Source: an uncultured Muribaculaceae bacterium | Lineage (GTDB): Bacteria; Bacteroidota; Bacteroidia; Bacteroidales; Muribaculaceae | Assembly (NCBI GenBank): GCA_910589055.1 | Contig: CAJURN010000015.1 | Coordinates: forward strand, 1-64,000 | Direction: 5' to 3' | DNA length: 64,000 bases | In this document: piece after piece, positions 8,132 through 15,130 of the stretch | Position numbering within the stretch: the stretch's first letter is position 1 | Layout of the letters: every line of letters begins with the position of its first letter | Program-made: the position numbers and the translations under genes | Notes under the pieces: model-generated | What the model saw: the letters and a program-made list of their open reading frames with translations, nothing else | What the model was told of the DNA's origin: nothing | The model's database searches: none

Positions 8132-9013
8132 TCAGTCTATGAATCTCTTGGTGAGGTCGGAATAGGCGTCGATGCGGCGGTCGCGCAGGAAGGGCCACCA
8201 GCGGCGCACCTGTTCGGAGCGTGCGAGGTCAACATCAATCACGGCACATTCCTCTTCCGAATCCGAAGCGCGGAAGATAAATTCGCCCTGCGGACCGCAT
8301 ACGAAACTCGAACCCCAGAATTGGATTCCACCCGTGTGTTCCGACGGGTCTTTCTCGTAGCCCACGCGGTTGACGCTCACCACCGGAAGACCGTTGGCAA
8401 TGGCATGACCGCGCTGCACGGTTATCCAAGCCTCGCGCTGGCGCGATTTCTCGTCGTCAGTGTCGGAGCTTTCCCAACCTATTGCAGTAGGATAGATAAG
8501 CAACTGTGCTCCGGCAAGAGCCATCAGGCGCGCAGCCTCGGGATACCATTGGTCCCAGCACACAAGCACGCCAAGACGACCAACCGACGTGTCAATCGGC
8601 TTGAATCCGAGGTCGCCGGGAGTGAAATAGAACTTTTCGTAGTATGCCGGGTCATCGGGAATGTGCATCTTGCGGTACTTGCCTGCGATGCTGCCGTCTT
8701 TCTCGATTACCACGGCGGTGTTGTGATACAATCCCGGCGCGCGACGCTCATACACGGAAGTCACTATTACCACGCCACATTCGCGTGCTACCGCGCAATA
8801 TGCCTCCAATGCTTCGGAGGGAATAGGGGCGGCATGTCCGCAATAGTCAACGTTTTCGGTCTGGCAGAAGTAGAGTGTGTCGTGCAATTCCTGATTGACG
8901 ATTAATTTTGCTCCGTCGGCTGCGAGCTTACGGATTTTTTCGATGATGCGGCGACGGTTTTCCACCGAGTCGGCCGTGTTATGCTGTTGGATGATACCTG
9001 TCTTGAGTTTCAT
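8132..9013 (-). CDS. aguB: N-carbamoylputrescine amidase
   Basis: A 293-residue nitrilase-superfamily enzyme that hydrolyses N-carbamoylputrescine to putrescine, CO2 and ammonia, the last step of the agmatine route. The catalytic triad is visible as E42 (VNQELHD), K115 (KYRKMHIPD) and C152 (LVCWDQWYPE). The WESSDTDDEKSRQREAW segment and the C-terminal GSSFVCGPQGE are typical of plant/bacterial AguB. The frame continues upstream, but the ATG at 9013 (MKLKTGIIQQ) aligns with the family N-terminus and lies 19 bases after the aguA stop. It is co-transcribed with aguA, so the pair converts agmatine to putrescine. The downstream side is the inverted GATTAA array. Confidence 0.95.
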   Translation of the reverse strand: MKLKTGIIQQHNTADSVENRRRIIEKIRKLAADGAKLIVNQELHDTLYFCQTENVDYCGHAAPIPSEALEAYCAVARECGVVIVTSVYERRAPGLYHNTAVVIEKDGSIAGKYRKMHIPDDPAYYEKFYFTPGDLGFKPIDTSVGRLGVLVCWDQWYPEAARLMALAGAQLLIYPTAIGWESSDTDDEKSRQREAWITVQRGHAIANGLPVVSVNRVGYEKDPSEHTGGIQFWGSSFVCGPQGEFIFRASDSEEECAVIDVDLARSEQVRRWWPFLRDRRIDAYSDLTKRFID

Positions 9014-9032
9014 ATCGTATGTGTAGTTCAGT

Positions 9033-10079
9033 TCAGATGGTGAGGGAACCTGTGGGGAGTTGCATTGTGACGCAGTGCAGCGAGCCGTGCTGCCGTATGA
9101 GTGCGCGGCAATCAACCGGCACAATCTCGTAGTCGGGAAGTGCCACGCGGAGTGTGTCGATAGCCTGCCGGTCCTTCATCGCCTGGTTGTAGACCGGAAG
9201 CAACACAGCGCCGTTCACGATGAGGAAGTTGGCGTACGTTGCCGGAAGGCGTATTCCCTCGTCGGGGTCGTACACGGCATCGGGAAGCGGAAGTTCTATC
9301 AGGGTGTACGGTTTGCCGGAAGCGGTGGTGAAGGTGGCGAGCTGTTCGGCCATGGCCTTGAGAGCGGGGTAGTGCTCGTCGTCGGGGTCGTTGCATCCGG
9401 TGTAGAAAATCACGTCGCCGGGAGGAACGAGCCGTGCCAGGGTGTCGATGTGGCTGTCGGTGTCGTCGCCTGCAAGCGCGCCATGGTCGAGCCAAAGCAC
9501 TTTCGTAACTCCGAAAGCGTCCTTGAGATAATCCTCGATTTCATCGCGGTTGAGCGAGCCGTTGCGGTTGGGCGACATCAGACATTCCGATGTCGTGAGC
9601 AATGTGCCTTCGCCGTCGCTCTCGATTGAACCGCCCTCGAGCACGAAGCCAAGACGGTTGGCACGCAGCCCGGTGAAGAGTCCGGCTTTGCAAAGGCGCG
9701 AGGTGATGAGATTGTCTTTGTCGGCGGCAAATTTCAATCCCCAGCCGTTGAATTTGAAGTCGTTGACAATCAGCCTGCCTTCGGCGTCAATTGTGGTAAT
9801 CGGGCCGAAATCGCGCGCCCAGGTGTCGTTGGTCGGCATCGGGCATATTATCAGCCGCTCGGCGGGAATGTGCTGCAATTTCGAGGCCACATGGTCGATG
9901 TCGGGCGCCACGATTACAACGCGGGCGTAGGGCGCTATGGCCGTAGCGATATTGACGAAGCAGTTTTCCACCTCGTCGAGCATGTAGGCCCAGTCGGTAC
10001 CGGCGTGAGGCCACGAAAGCAGGACGGCTTCCGTAGATTCCCATTCCGCGGGAAGCCGCATGTGTGAGTTATGTTTCAT
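9033..10079 (-). CDS. aguA: Agmatine deiminase
   Basis: A 348-residue enzyme of the peptidyl-arginine-deiminase/agmatine iminohydrolase fold that converts agmatine to N-carbamoylputrescine and ammonia. Signature segments are RLPAEWESTEAVLLSWPH near the N-terminus, NDTWARDFGPI, the catalytic His region DHGALAGDDTDSHIDTLARLV, and the catalytic Cys C336 in GSLHCVTMQLP. The length is normal. It is followed by aguB and preceded by a small acidic protein gene with a 13-base gap, suggesting one three-gene transcript from the promoter at 10356-10386. No agmatine/putrescine antiporter is nearby, so the pathway here looks biosynthetic rather than an energy-yielding agmatine deiminase system. Confidence 0.96.
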   Translation of the reverse strand: MKHNSHMRLPAEWESTEAVLLSWPHAGTDWAYMLDEVENCFVNIATAIAPYARVVIVAPDIDHVASKLQHIPAERLIICPMPTNDTWARDFGPITTIDAEGRLIVNDFKFNGWGLKFAADKDNLITSRLCKAGLFTGLRANRLGFVLEGGSIESDGEGTLLTTSECLMSPNRNGSLNRDEIEDYLKDAFGVTKVLWLDHGALAGDDTDSHIDTLARLVPPGDVIFYTGCNDPDDEHYPALKAMAEQLATFTTASGKPYTLIELPLPDAVYDPDEGIRLPATYANFLIVNGAVLLPVYNQAMKDRQAIDTLRVALPDYEIVPVDCRALIRQHGSLHCVTMQLPTGSLTI

Positions 10080-10092
10080 TCGTTACAATACG

Positions 10093-10323
10093 TTACTCGT
10101 CATAGTCGCTCAAAGAATCCCAGACGTTATCCTGATTCTGCATATATTCTTCGCAAAAGTCAAGAAAACCGTTTTTTTCGCTGGTTCCCGTCTCGCGGCA
10201 ATATTCGCGGTATTCCTTGCGGAGCTCATCGTCGTCAATCAGGGCGCGTTTGAATTCAGATTCAGCTATGTCGAGACTGTCAGATTGTTTTATGATATGA
10301 ATAAAGTATTCAGTCAGTTCCAT
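10093..10323 (-). CDS. Small acidic hypothetical protein ahead of aguA
   Basis: A 76-residue, strongly acidic protein (MELTEYFIHIIKQSDSLDIA, ending DNVWDSLSDYDE) with no signal peptide, no membrane segment and one CxxxT-type stretch (YCRETGTSEKNG). I do not recognise a family. Its reality is supported by a well-formed promoter 25 bases upstream, a 13-base gap to aguA and absence of a competing frame. Being first in the aguA-aguB transcript it might modulate polyamine synthesis, but that is a guess from position only. Confidence 0.65.
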   Translation of the reverse strand: MELTEYFIHIIKQSDSLDIAESEFKRALIDDDELRKEYREYCRETGTSEKNGFLDFCEEYMQNQDNVWDSLSDYDE

Positions 10324-10355
10324 AAGGTTTTCATGTATAAATCAAAGGTGAGTGG

Positions 10356-10386
10356 CAAAAATACGCATTTTCAATGAATATTCAAA
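10356..10386 (-). promoter_or_regulatory. Promoter for the small acidic gene-aguA-aguB operon
   Basis: On the minus strand: TTTG (10383-10386), 19-base spacer, TATTTTTG (10356-10363). This is one of the best matches in the window to the Bacteroidetes TTTG-N19/21-TAnnTTTG promoter. Confidence 0.8.
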
Positions 10387-10408
10387 CTCCCATAACAAAA
10401 TTCATGTT

Positions 10409-11683
10409 TTACTTGTTCTTTAGAATAAACTTCCAGGCGGGAATGACCTCAATTTCAAGTTCTCCTTTTTTTATCATTCCTTCATCTTCAAATGTAATGA
10501 TAATGTTTTTCTTCGTCTTTATACGTTCCTGTAGTTTCACGATGGCCGATGTTTCACGTTCAAATGTGCCCTCCGAATCATTCATTGTGTAGCAAACCTG
10601 TATCGCCGTTTCTGCCTCGGGAATTACAAAATCGACTTCCATTCCATGATTGTAATGATAGACAGCATCTTTTATTCCGTATTTCCTGAAGAGAGATAAA
10701 GCTACCAGGTTTTCGAGTAGAGACGTTCGGATATCCAATGCCAACAAAGATATTATTCCATTGTCGATGAAGTAATATTTGGGTGTACTCATTTTGTTGG
10801 CTAATGTATCAGCAATATTGGGAACAGTAAGAAGTAGATATGCGTCTGACGCGTATCCGAGATAATTAATGACGGTACTTTTCCCAATTTTAGTGCCGGT
10901 TGATGCTACAATGTTGGTCGCTCTTGTGAATGAAATCGGTTGTTTGATACTTTCGGCTATTTTTTTGAATAGAACTTTCAGTGCGAACAAATTATCAATT
11001 TTGTTGCGTGCGGCTATATCGCCCAGGAATATTTTTTGATATAGGCTTGTGAGATAATCTCTTTTTACCGGGAATGTTGAACATTCAGGGAAACCTCCAA
11101 ACTGGAAATATTCCTCGAAATGGCGCATAAGTATTGACCTGTCAGCTGTTGTGGCTGTCAGTAGTTCGTCATTGGGATTAATTCCATTGATTTGGAGATA
11201 CTCATCAAATGATAGTGGTAATACGTCATGAGTAATGTATCGTCCACCTAAAGTGGCCGCCACATCTTTTGAAAGCATTTTTGCATTACTTCCGGTTATA
11301 ATGACTTTGTACTTGTTGTCTGCAATTCTACGGGCAAATTTTTCCCACCCTGTGATATTTTGAATCTCATCAAGGAATAGCATCGGACGTTTATCGCTTA
11401 ATTGGCCGTGGACTTCGAGAATTTTATTTAAATCGTCCAAGGTCATTCCGGATAGGCGTTCATCCTCAAAATTTATATATACAATCTCATCCCAGTTATG
11501 CCCTTTGGAGATAAGTTGCTGTATTCTGCCGTAAAGAATGTATGATTTACCTGCTCGTCGTACTCCGACAAGTACCTGCCTGTCAAAATTCTCGAGTTCT
11601 ATGTTGCGAGGAATTACGGCGTGCATCATAACTTCGTTACGGTTTTCAAGCATCACCTCGCGTAGTGTTTCATTACTAATCAT
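10409..11683 (-). CDS. AAA_14 / DUF4143 ATP-binding protein
   Basis: A 424-residue stand-alone ATPase. Walker A is GVRRAGKSYIL near residue 40, Walker B is MLFLDEIQNI near residue 100, and the sensor-like VIITGSNAKMLSKDVAATLGGRY follows. The C-terminal half (DIAARNKIDNL..., YHYNHGMEVDFVIPE) is the DUF4143 domain, which includes a PD-(D/E)xK-like EVDFVI segment. Such genes are abundant in Bacteroidetes, often in many copies, with no settled function. The gene is distinctly more AT-rich than aguA and has its own operator-flanked promoter and no partner gene, so it looks acquired as a single-gene cassette. The frame continues upstream, but the ATG at 11683 lies after the predicted transcription start and is preferred. 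Confidence 0.9.
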   Translation of the reverse strand: MISNETLREVMLENRNEVMMHAVIPRNIELENFDRQVLVGVRRAGKSYILYGRIQQLISKGHNWDEIVYINFEDERLSGMTLDDLNKILEVHGQLSDKRPMLFLDEIQNITGWEKFARRIADNKYKVIITGSNAKMLSKDVAATLGGRYITHDVLPLSFDEYLQINGINPNDELLTATTADRSILMRHFEEYFQFGGFPECSTFPVKRDYLTSLYQKIFLGDIAARNKIDNLFALKVLFKKIAESIKQPISFTRATNIVASTGTKIGKSTVINYLGYASDAYLLLTVPNIADTLANKMSTPKYYFIDNGIISLLALDIRTSLLENLVALSLFRKYGIKDAVYHYNHGMEVDFVIPEAETAIQVCYTMNDSEGTFERETSAIVKLQERIKTKKNIIITFEDEGMIKKGELEIEVIPAWKFILKNK

Positions 11684-11690
11684 ATCTGCT

Positions 11691-11710
11691 TTGTCTTGTG
11701 GGTAAGACAA
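11691..11710. promoter_or_regulatory. Operator-like palindrome 1
   Basis: TTGTCTTGTGGGTAAGACAA: perfect 7-base arms around a 6-base spacer. It overlaps the -7 box (11708-11715) and covers the expected transcription start of the AAA/DUF4143 gene. Confidence 0.75.
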
Positions 11711-11738
11711 AATTACATATTTTTTGTCTTGTGTGCAA
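11708..11738 (-). promoter_or_regulatory. Promoter of the AAA/DUF4143 gene
   Basis: On the minus strand: TTG (11736-11738), 20-base spacer, TAATTTTG (11708-11715). Each core element is overlapped by one of two matching palindromes. Confidence 0.75.
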
Positions 11739-11743
11739 GACAG
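11724..11743. promoter_or_regulatory. Operator-like palindrome 2
   Basis: TTGTCTTGTGTGCAAGACAG: the same arms as palindrome 1 with one mismatch in the last base, centred 33 bases (about three helical turns) away. It covers the -33 element of the AAA/DUF4143 promoter. Confidence 0.75.
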
Positions 11744-11849
11744 ATGGCGTTTTTATTGCATGATAAGGTATAAGATTCTACCCGAACCAAATTGGGAACT
11801 GTGTTGTTTTCAGTGTATGAGGGATTTATAAGATTAATTCCATTGTATT

Positions 11850-12464
11850 ATGAAAAAGATATTCGGACTTTTACTTATGGCGGTCATGCTTGGAGCATGC
11901 AGCCCGTTCTCGCTTGTCAACAGTGAGACTTACAACAACGCCGATCTGGCATCGTATCATACATTCCGCATCGTCACTCCCGATGAAGGGCATCTACCTC
12001 CCGGCATGCAGATGGTGACATATTATAATATTGCCGCGGCGATACGCGAGCAGCTCGTGGAGCGCGGATTTACTGAAGACCCGAACTCGCCGCTTCTCGT
12101 CAATATCGGAATCACAATCCACCGCGAAATCGAGACGGAACCGGTGCTTCCTCCCGGCTACACGCCTTATGCAGGCCCCTACTACAACGGATTTTATCCC
12201 TACTTCATCTATCCCCGCAGCTTCTATTGGTCGAATTATTATGCCAATGCCAAGGTAATCACCGGGATATATAAGGAGGGCGTTCTTACGATGGACATGA
12301 TTAATATCCAGGATAAGTTGCCGCTGTATTCGGCGTCCGTTGCAACGATTATTGAAAACGGCCAGGCTCAGTTCCGAGACCTGAAGGGTATCGCCGAGGC
12401 TACGCAGACGCTTTTCTCGAAGTTCCCCGTGCCCTTGCTCCCACAGTATCGGAAGAATCGTTAA
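11850..12464 (+). CDS. DUF4136-like lipoprotein
   Basis: A 204-residue predicted lipoprotein with signal peptide MKKIFGLLLMAVMLGACSPF; the lipobox is LGAC, with Cys at residue 17. The body (NNADLASYHTFRIV, then REQLVERGFTEDPNSPLLVNIGI) fits the DUF4136 family, small envelope lipoproteins of unknown role with an alpha/beta fold. A Tyr/Pro/Phe-rich stretch (GPYYNGFYPYFIYPRSFYW) sits mid-protein and may be surface exposed. The gene stands alone, divergent from the AAA ATPase, and is followed by a separate promoter. Function not known. Confidence 0.8.
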   Translation: MKKIFGLLLMAVMLGACSPFSLVNSETYNNADLASYHTFRIVTPDEGHLPPGMQMVTYYNIAAAIREQLVERGFTEDPNSPLLVNIGITIHREIETEPVLPPGYTPYAGPYYNGFYPYFIYPRSFYWSNYYANAKVITGIYKEGVLTMDMINIQDKLPLYSASVATIIENGQAQFRDLKGIAEATQTLFSKFPVPLLPQYRKNR

Positions 12465-12510
12465 ATGTTATTTAACTGATGTGTGAAAGATGGTTGCCCA
12501 GGCGGGGCGC

Positions 12511-12518
12511 TACATTTG
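12511..12518 (+). promoter_or_regulatory. -7 element before the 29-codon ORF
   Basis: TACATTTG, 53 bases before the ATG at 12571. The nearest TTG (12494-12496) is too close for an ideal -33. It lies in the gap after the DUF4136 gene, so it would drive an independent short transcript. Confidence 0.5.
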
Positions 12519-12570
12519 CAGTGTAAGAATTAACAACACTACGAATCAACCACAAAAACACACATCAGCA

Positions 12571-12660
12571 ATGTCAGCCATTACAACAGTTCTCCTCTGT
12601 TCGGCCACCATTATCGGCGTTATCGCAATAATGGGATTCGAGGCCCGAAAAAGTTTATAA
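12571..12660 (+). CDS. 29-residue hydrophobic membrane peptide (candidate)
   Basis: An ATG-to-TAA frame of 29 codons. It opens MSAITTVLLCSATIIGVIA, continues with a short hydrophobic run and ends FEARKSL: one transmembrane helix followed by a charged tail, the positive-inside-like layout of small bacterial membrane peptides. A -7 box lies 53 bases upstream and two strong hairpins follow (12674-12715 and 12749-12782), so the unit is bounded as an independent transcript. Size and hydrophobicity resemble type I toxins or small regulatory membrane peptides, but no antisense RNA or homologue can be shown from the sequence. The transcript could also be a non-coding RNA. Confidence 0.5.
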   Translation: MSAITTVLLCSATIIGVIAIMGFEARKSL

Positions 12661-12673
12661 TGATTGCAGACGG

Positions 12674-12715
12674 GCTTTGCGGAAAGTGATTGCAGCACAT
12701 AAGGCTCCGCAAAGC
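12674..12715 (+). terminator. Hairpin after the 29-codon ORF
   Basis: Perfect 10-base stem GCTTTGCGGA/TCCGCAAAGC with a 22-base loop; no strong T tract directly follows, so it may be an RNA structure rather than a classic terminator. Confidence 0.5.
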
Positions 12716-12748
12716 ATCAGGTACCTTTATCTTTTATCTTAATCTGCG

Positions 12749-12782
12749 CAGGCGGCGTCCCGGATTTCGGTGACGCCGCCTG
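12749..12782. terminator. Strong stem between the small ORF and the acyltransferase
   Basis: CAGGCGGCGTC (12749-12759) pairs with GACGCCGCCTG (12772-12782). It lies 4 bases after the acyltransferase stop (minus strand) and downstream of the + strand small ORF, so it probably terminates both. Confidence 0.65.
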
Positions 12783-12786
12783 CTGT

Positions 12787-13902
12787 TTACCCGGCTTTCA
12801 ACATTGCGATGCGCCGTTTGAGGAAGCGCCTTACTTTGGGGGTATTGCGCTCAAATGGCAGATACATAAGATATGCCACTACAATAGCAAGCAATATGGA
12901 GCCAATGAAGCAGAGCATATTTTCAGTGGAGAAGCGGTCAAATCTCCAAAGACCGAAATAGGAGAGCAGGCGCAGAACCGGCATGTGGGTAAGGTACAGG
13001 GTGTAGGAGAAAGCCGCCAGCCATGTGCCGATGTTGTTAAGCGCGCGGCCTGTCCGGCTTGACGGAGCATACTGAACGGCCTGGGTCATGAAGATGGAAA
13101 AGGAGATGGCAAAAAGAAGTTTGATGCAGCTGTACATTGCCGGACTTGTCTTGAATCCGATATTGACTTTTGATTCAAGAAACAAATCTAAAAGGCTCCA
13201 TGACAGGGCAGCGGTAATAAGTGCGATTACCATTGTTATTTTAGATTTATGTCCCACAATGAAATATCCCGCGGCGCCGATGAGCCACATGAAAAGATAC
13301 GTTGAATCGAGCCGGGTGAATACCAGGCTTACAACGAAGAGCGCCGTTATTCCATAAATTGCTTTGGGGCGTCCGCGGTACATGATTATATAACCAATGG
13401 CGCCCATGAATATATAGAACCAGACTTCGTAGCTCAAGGACCAGAAGACTCCGAAAGGAGGCTCCACAAGTATTCCTTGAAGCGAAAGAAGTGTCCCCAC
13501 CCAGGAAAATAACTCAATGTGATATCCGAAAAGCAAGTAGACCGGAATACAAAGGAGATAGGATGTAGCCAAAGGTATCATGATACGCGTTGCGCGGTCG
13601 GTTGCATATGTCGTCGGCCTGAAAGTCCCGCTGATAATTCTTTCCATGGCTCTGCCGCCTACAAGAAATCCCGAAAGCATGAAAAATATCATAACGGCTT
13701 CCTGTGCATTGCGGGTGAGAGTATAGAATATGATTGATGCTATATTCTGCTGGCTCTCCGGGAGTCCGTAATAATGAGGAAACAATGCGTCGCGGTAATC
13801 CGCTATCACCACATCAAGCGCACACAGGAAGCGTATGAGGTCGAGCCAATAGAAATGGCCGGATTTCTCGGTCGGTATGGATTCGGGTTATTGATTCATC
13901 AT
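12787..13902 (-). pseudogene. Acyltransferase-3 family protein with early in-frame stop
   Basis: A multi-membrane-segment protein of the acyltransferase 3 (OafA/NodX) family, which transfers acyl groups to surface sugars. The open frame from a GTG at 13812 gives 341 residues and includes FFMLSGFLVGGRA, FWSLSYEVWFYIFMG and YTLYLTHMPVLRLL, all family hallmarks. Coding similarity extends 25 codons further upstream (HFYWLDLIRFLCALDVVIAD, a typical TM1 start), but no standard start codon lies there until ATG ATG AAT CAA followed by TAA (13888-13890). The natural start therefore seems broken by a nonsense codon at position 5. In addition, the TM1 catalytic His position reads Asp (VIADYRD; relatives have His). 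Either the gene is decaying or it restarts at GTG/CTG as a shortened protein. It follows the TlpA gene by about 20 bases. Confidence 0.6.
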
Positions 13903-13921
13903 GTATATGGTGACATCCGGG

Positions 13922-14989
13922 CTATTTTATTATTTTTTCGACGGCGTTTATTACTGCTTCGCCCCGGATATCGCGTTCGAGGATTGTGCCGTCAGGAGCG
14001 AACAGCATCAGCATGGGGATGCTGTTGAATCCGTAGGAAATCATGGGTTTACGTTCTGTGTCGAGAATCATCGGCCATGAATACCCGTGTTTCTCGGCGG
14101 CTTCAAGGCTTTGCTGCATGCTGTCGGAAACGGCTACTCCGAGAATTTGGAACCGGTCGCAGTCCTTGTATTTTTCATAAAGTGGTTTGAGCGTCGATTC
14201 AGCCTCCGTGTGGCATGGCCCGCACCAGCTTGCCCAGAAATCAACCAGGACATATTTGCCTTTTCCTACATAATCGGAAAGTCTTGCCTGACTTCCATCG
14301 GCGTTTTTACCTTCGATATCGACAAACGGATTTCCGGGAGCCGTTTCGCGTTGGGCACGGAAACGCCCGGCGGTAGTGATAAATCGTTTGAGATTTTTCA
14401 GGCGCGGACTTACACCGGCACATACACTGTCCCATTGTGCGGAGTTGCAGTTTGCCGAAAATTCGTTCAGGGCAGCCTCGCCAAGTCCGTTGTCCGGATT
14501 TTCGATGATAGTTTGAGCCACGAAAGCGAGTCTTGCGGAATTTACGCTGTCGTAAAGAGCGTTGAACCTGTTCTCGAACTCGTCGTTTGGCAATGTCTCC
14601 TTCATGCTTGAGTACTGCTCCATAAGCAGATTCCGTGACTGTATCTGACTGTTGACAAGTTCGGCAAGTCTCATGTTGAGGTCGGAACCGGCTACGGGCA
14701 CGTGACCTGCCATGTCAAGCACGACAGGTGTGCTGTCGAGAATACACGAAGCAAACTCCATCCCGCCGTCGACACGCACGTTGGCATCCCGGTTGTAAAT
14801 ACCTTGTATATTCAGCTTGCCATCTGCCACGGTGGCGGAATCAATTATGGCATTATTGTCGTAGTCAATCACGTAGAATGTTTTGCCGTTGCTGTTCGGC
14901 AGTTCGGCGGAAATGCGGTAATTCGCCGCGCTCATGACCGACACGAGCCCCGGCATAGCAACTATAAGAAGAAAAAATACTTTTTTCAT
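13922..14989 (-). CDS. TlpA-family thiol-disulfide oxidoreductase with DUF4369-like N-terminus
   Basis: A 355-residue envelope protein with signal peptide MKKVFFLLIVAMPGLVSVMS. Residues ~20-110 (YRISAELPNSNGKTFYVIDY) form a DUF4369-like beta domain common in Bacteroidetes TlpA proteins; a helical linker follows. From ~220 comes a thioredoxin fold with the redox pair in WASWCGPCHTEAE and the cis-Pro segment SIPMLMLF. It probably reduces or exchanges disulfides in the periplasm; partners are unknown. It precedes the damaged acyltransferase on the same strand and may share its transcript. The promoter is well formed (15018-15049). Confidence 0.9.
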   Translation of the reverse strand: MKKVFFLLIVAMPGLVSVMSAANYRISAELPNSNGKTFYVIDYDNNAIIDSATVADGKLNIQGIYNRDANVRVDGGMEFASCILDSTPVVLDMAGHVPVAGSDLNMRLAELVNSQIQSRNLLMEQYSSMKETLPNDEFENRFNALYDSVNSARLAFVAQTIIENPDNGLGEAALNEFSANCNSAQWDSVCAGVSPRLKNLKRFITTAGRFRAQRETAPGNPFVDIEGKNADGSQARLSDYVGKGKYVLVDFWASWCGPCHTEAESTLKPLYEKYKDCDRFQILGVAVSDSMQQSLEAAEKHGYSWPMILDTERKPMISYGFNSIPMLMLFAPDGTILERDIRGEAVINAVEKIIK

Positions 14990-15017
14990 AAGAAGGATTA
15001 TAAAAGAAAATCTGCGG

Positions 15018-15049
15018 CAAAATTATTGAATTTATTTTTAGAACGCAAA
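15018..15049 (-). promoter_or_regulatory. Promoter of the TlpA-family gene
   Basis: Minus strand: TTTG (15046-15049), 20-base spacer, TAATTTTG (15018-15025), 28 bases before the ATG at 14989. An excellent consensus match. Confidence 0.8.
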
Positions 15050-15083
15050 AAAGGCGCCCTCCAAATGCGGATTGGAAGGCGCC
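15047..15083 (-). terminator. Intrinsic terminator of htpG
   Basis: On the minus strand GGCGCCTTCCAA pairs with TTGGAGGGCGCC (one mismatch), followed by a T6 run. It lies 48 bases after the htpG stop and its T tract touches the TlpA promoter. Confidence 0.85.
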
Positions 15084-15130
15084 GGGAATGTTATGGAAAA
15101 TGTTGAGAATGTGTTGCCTGAAGCGGAAAC

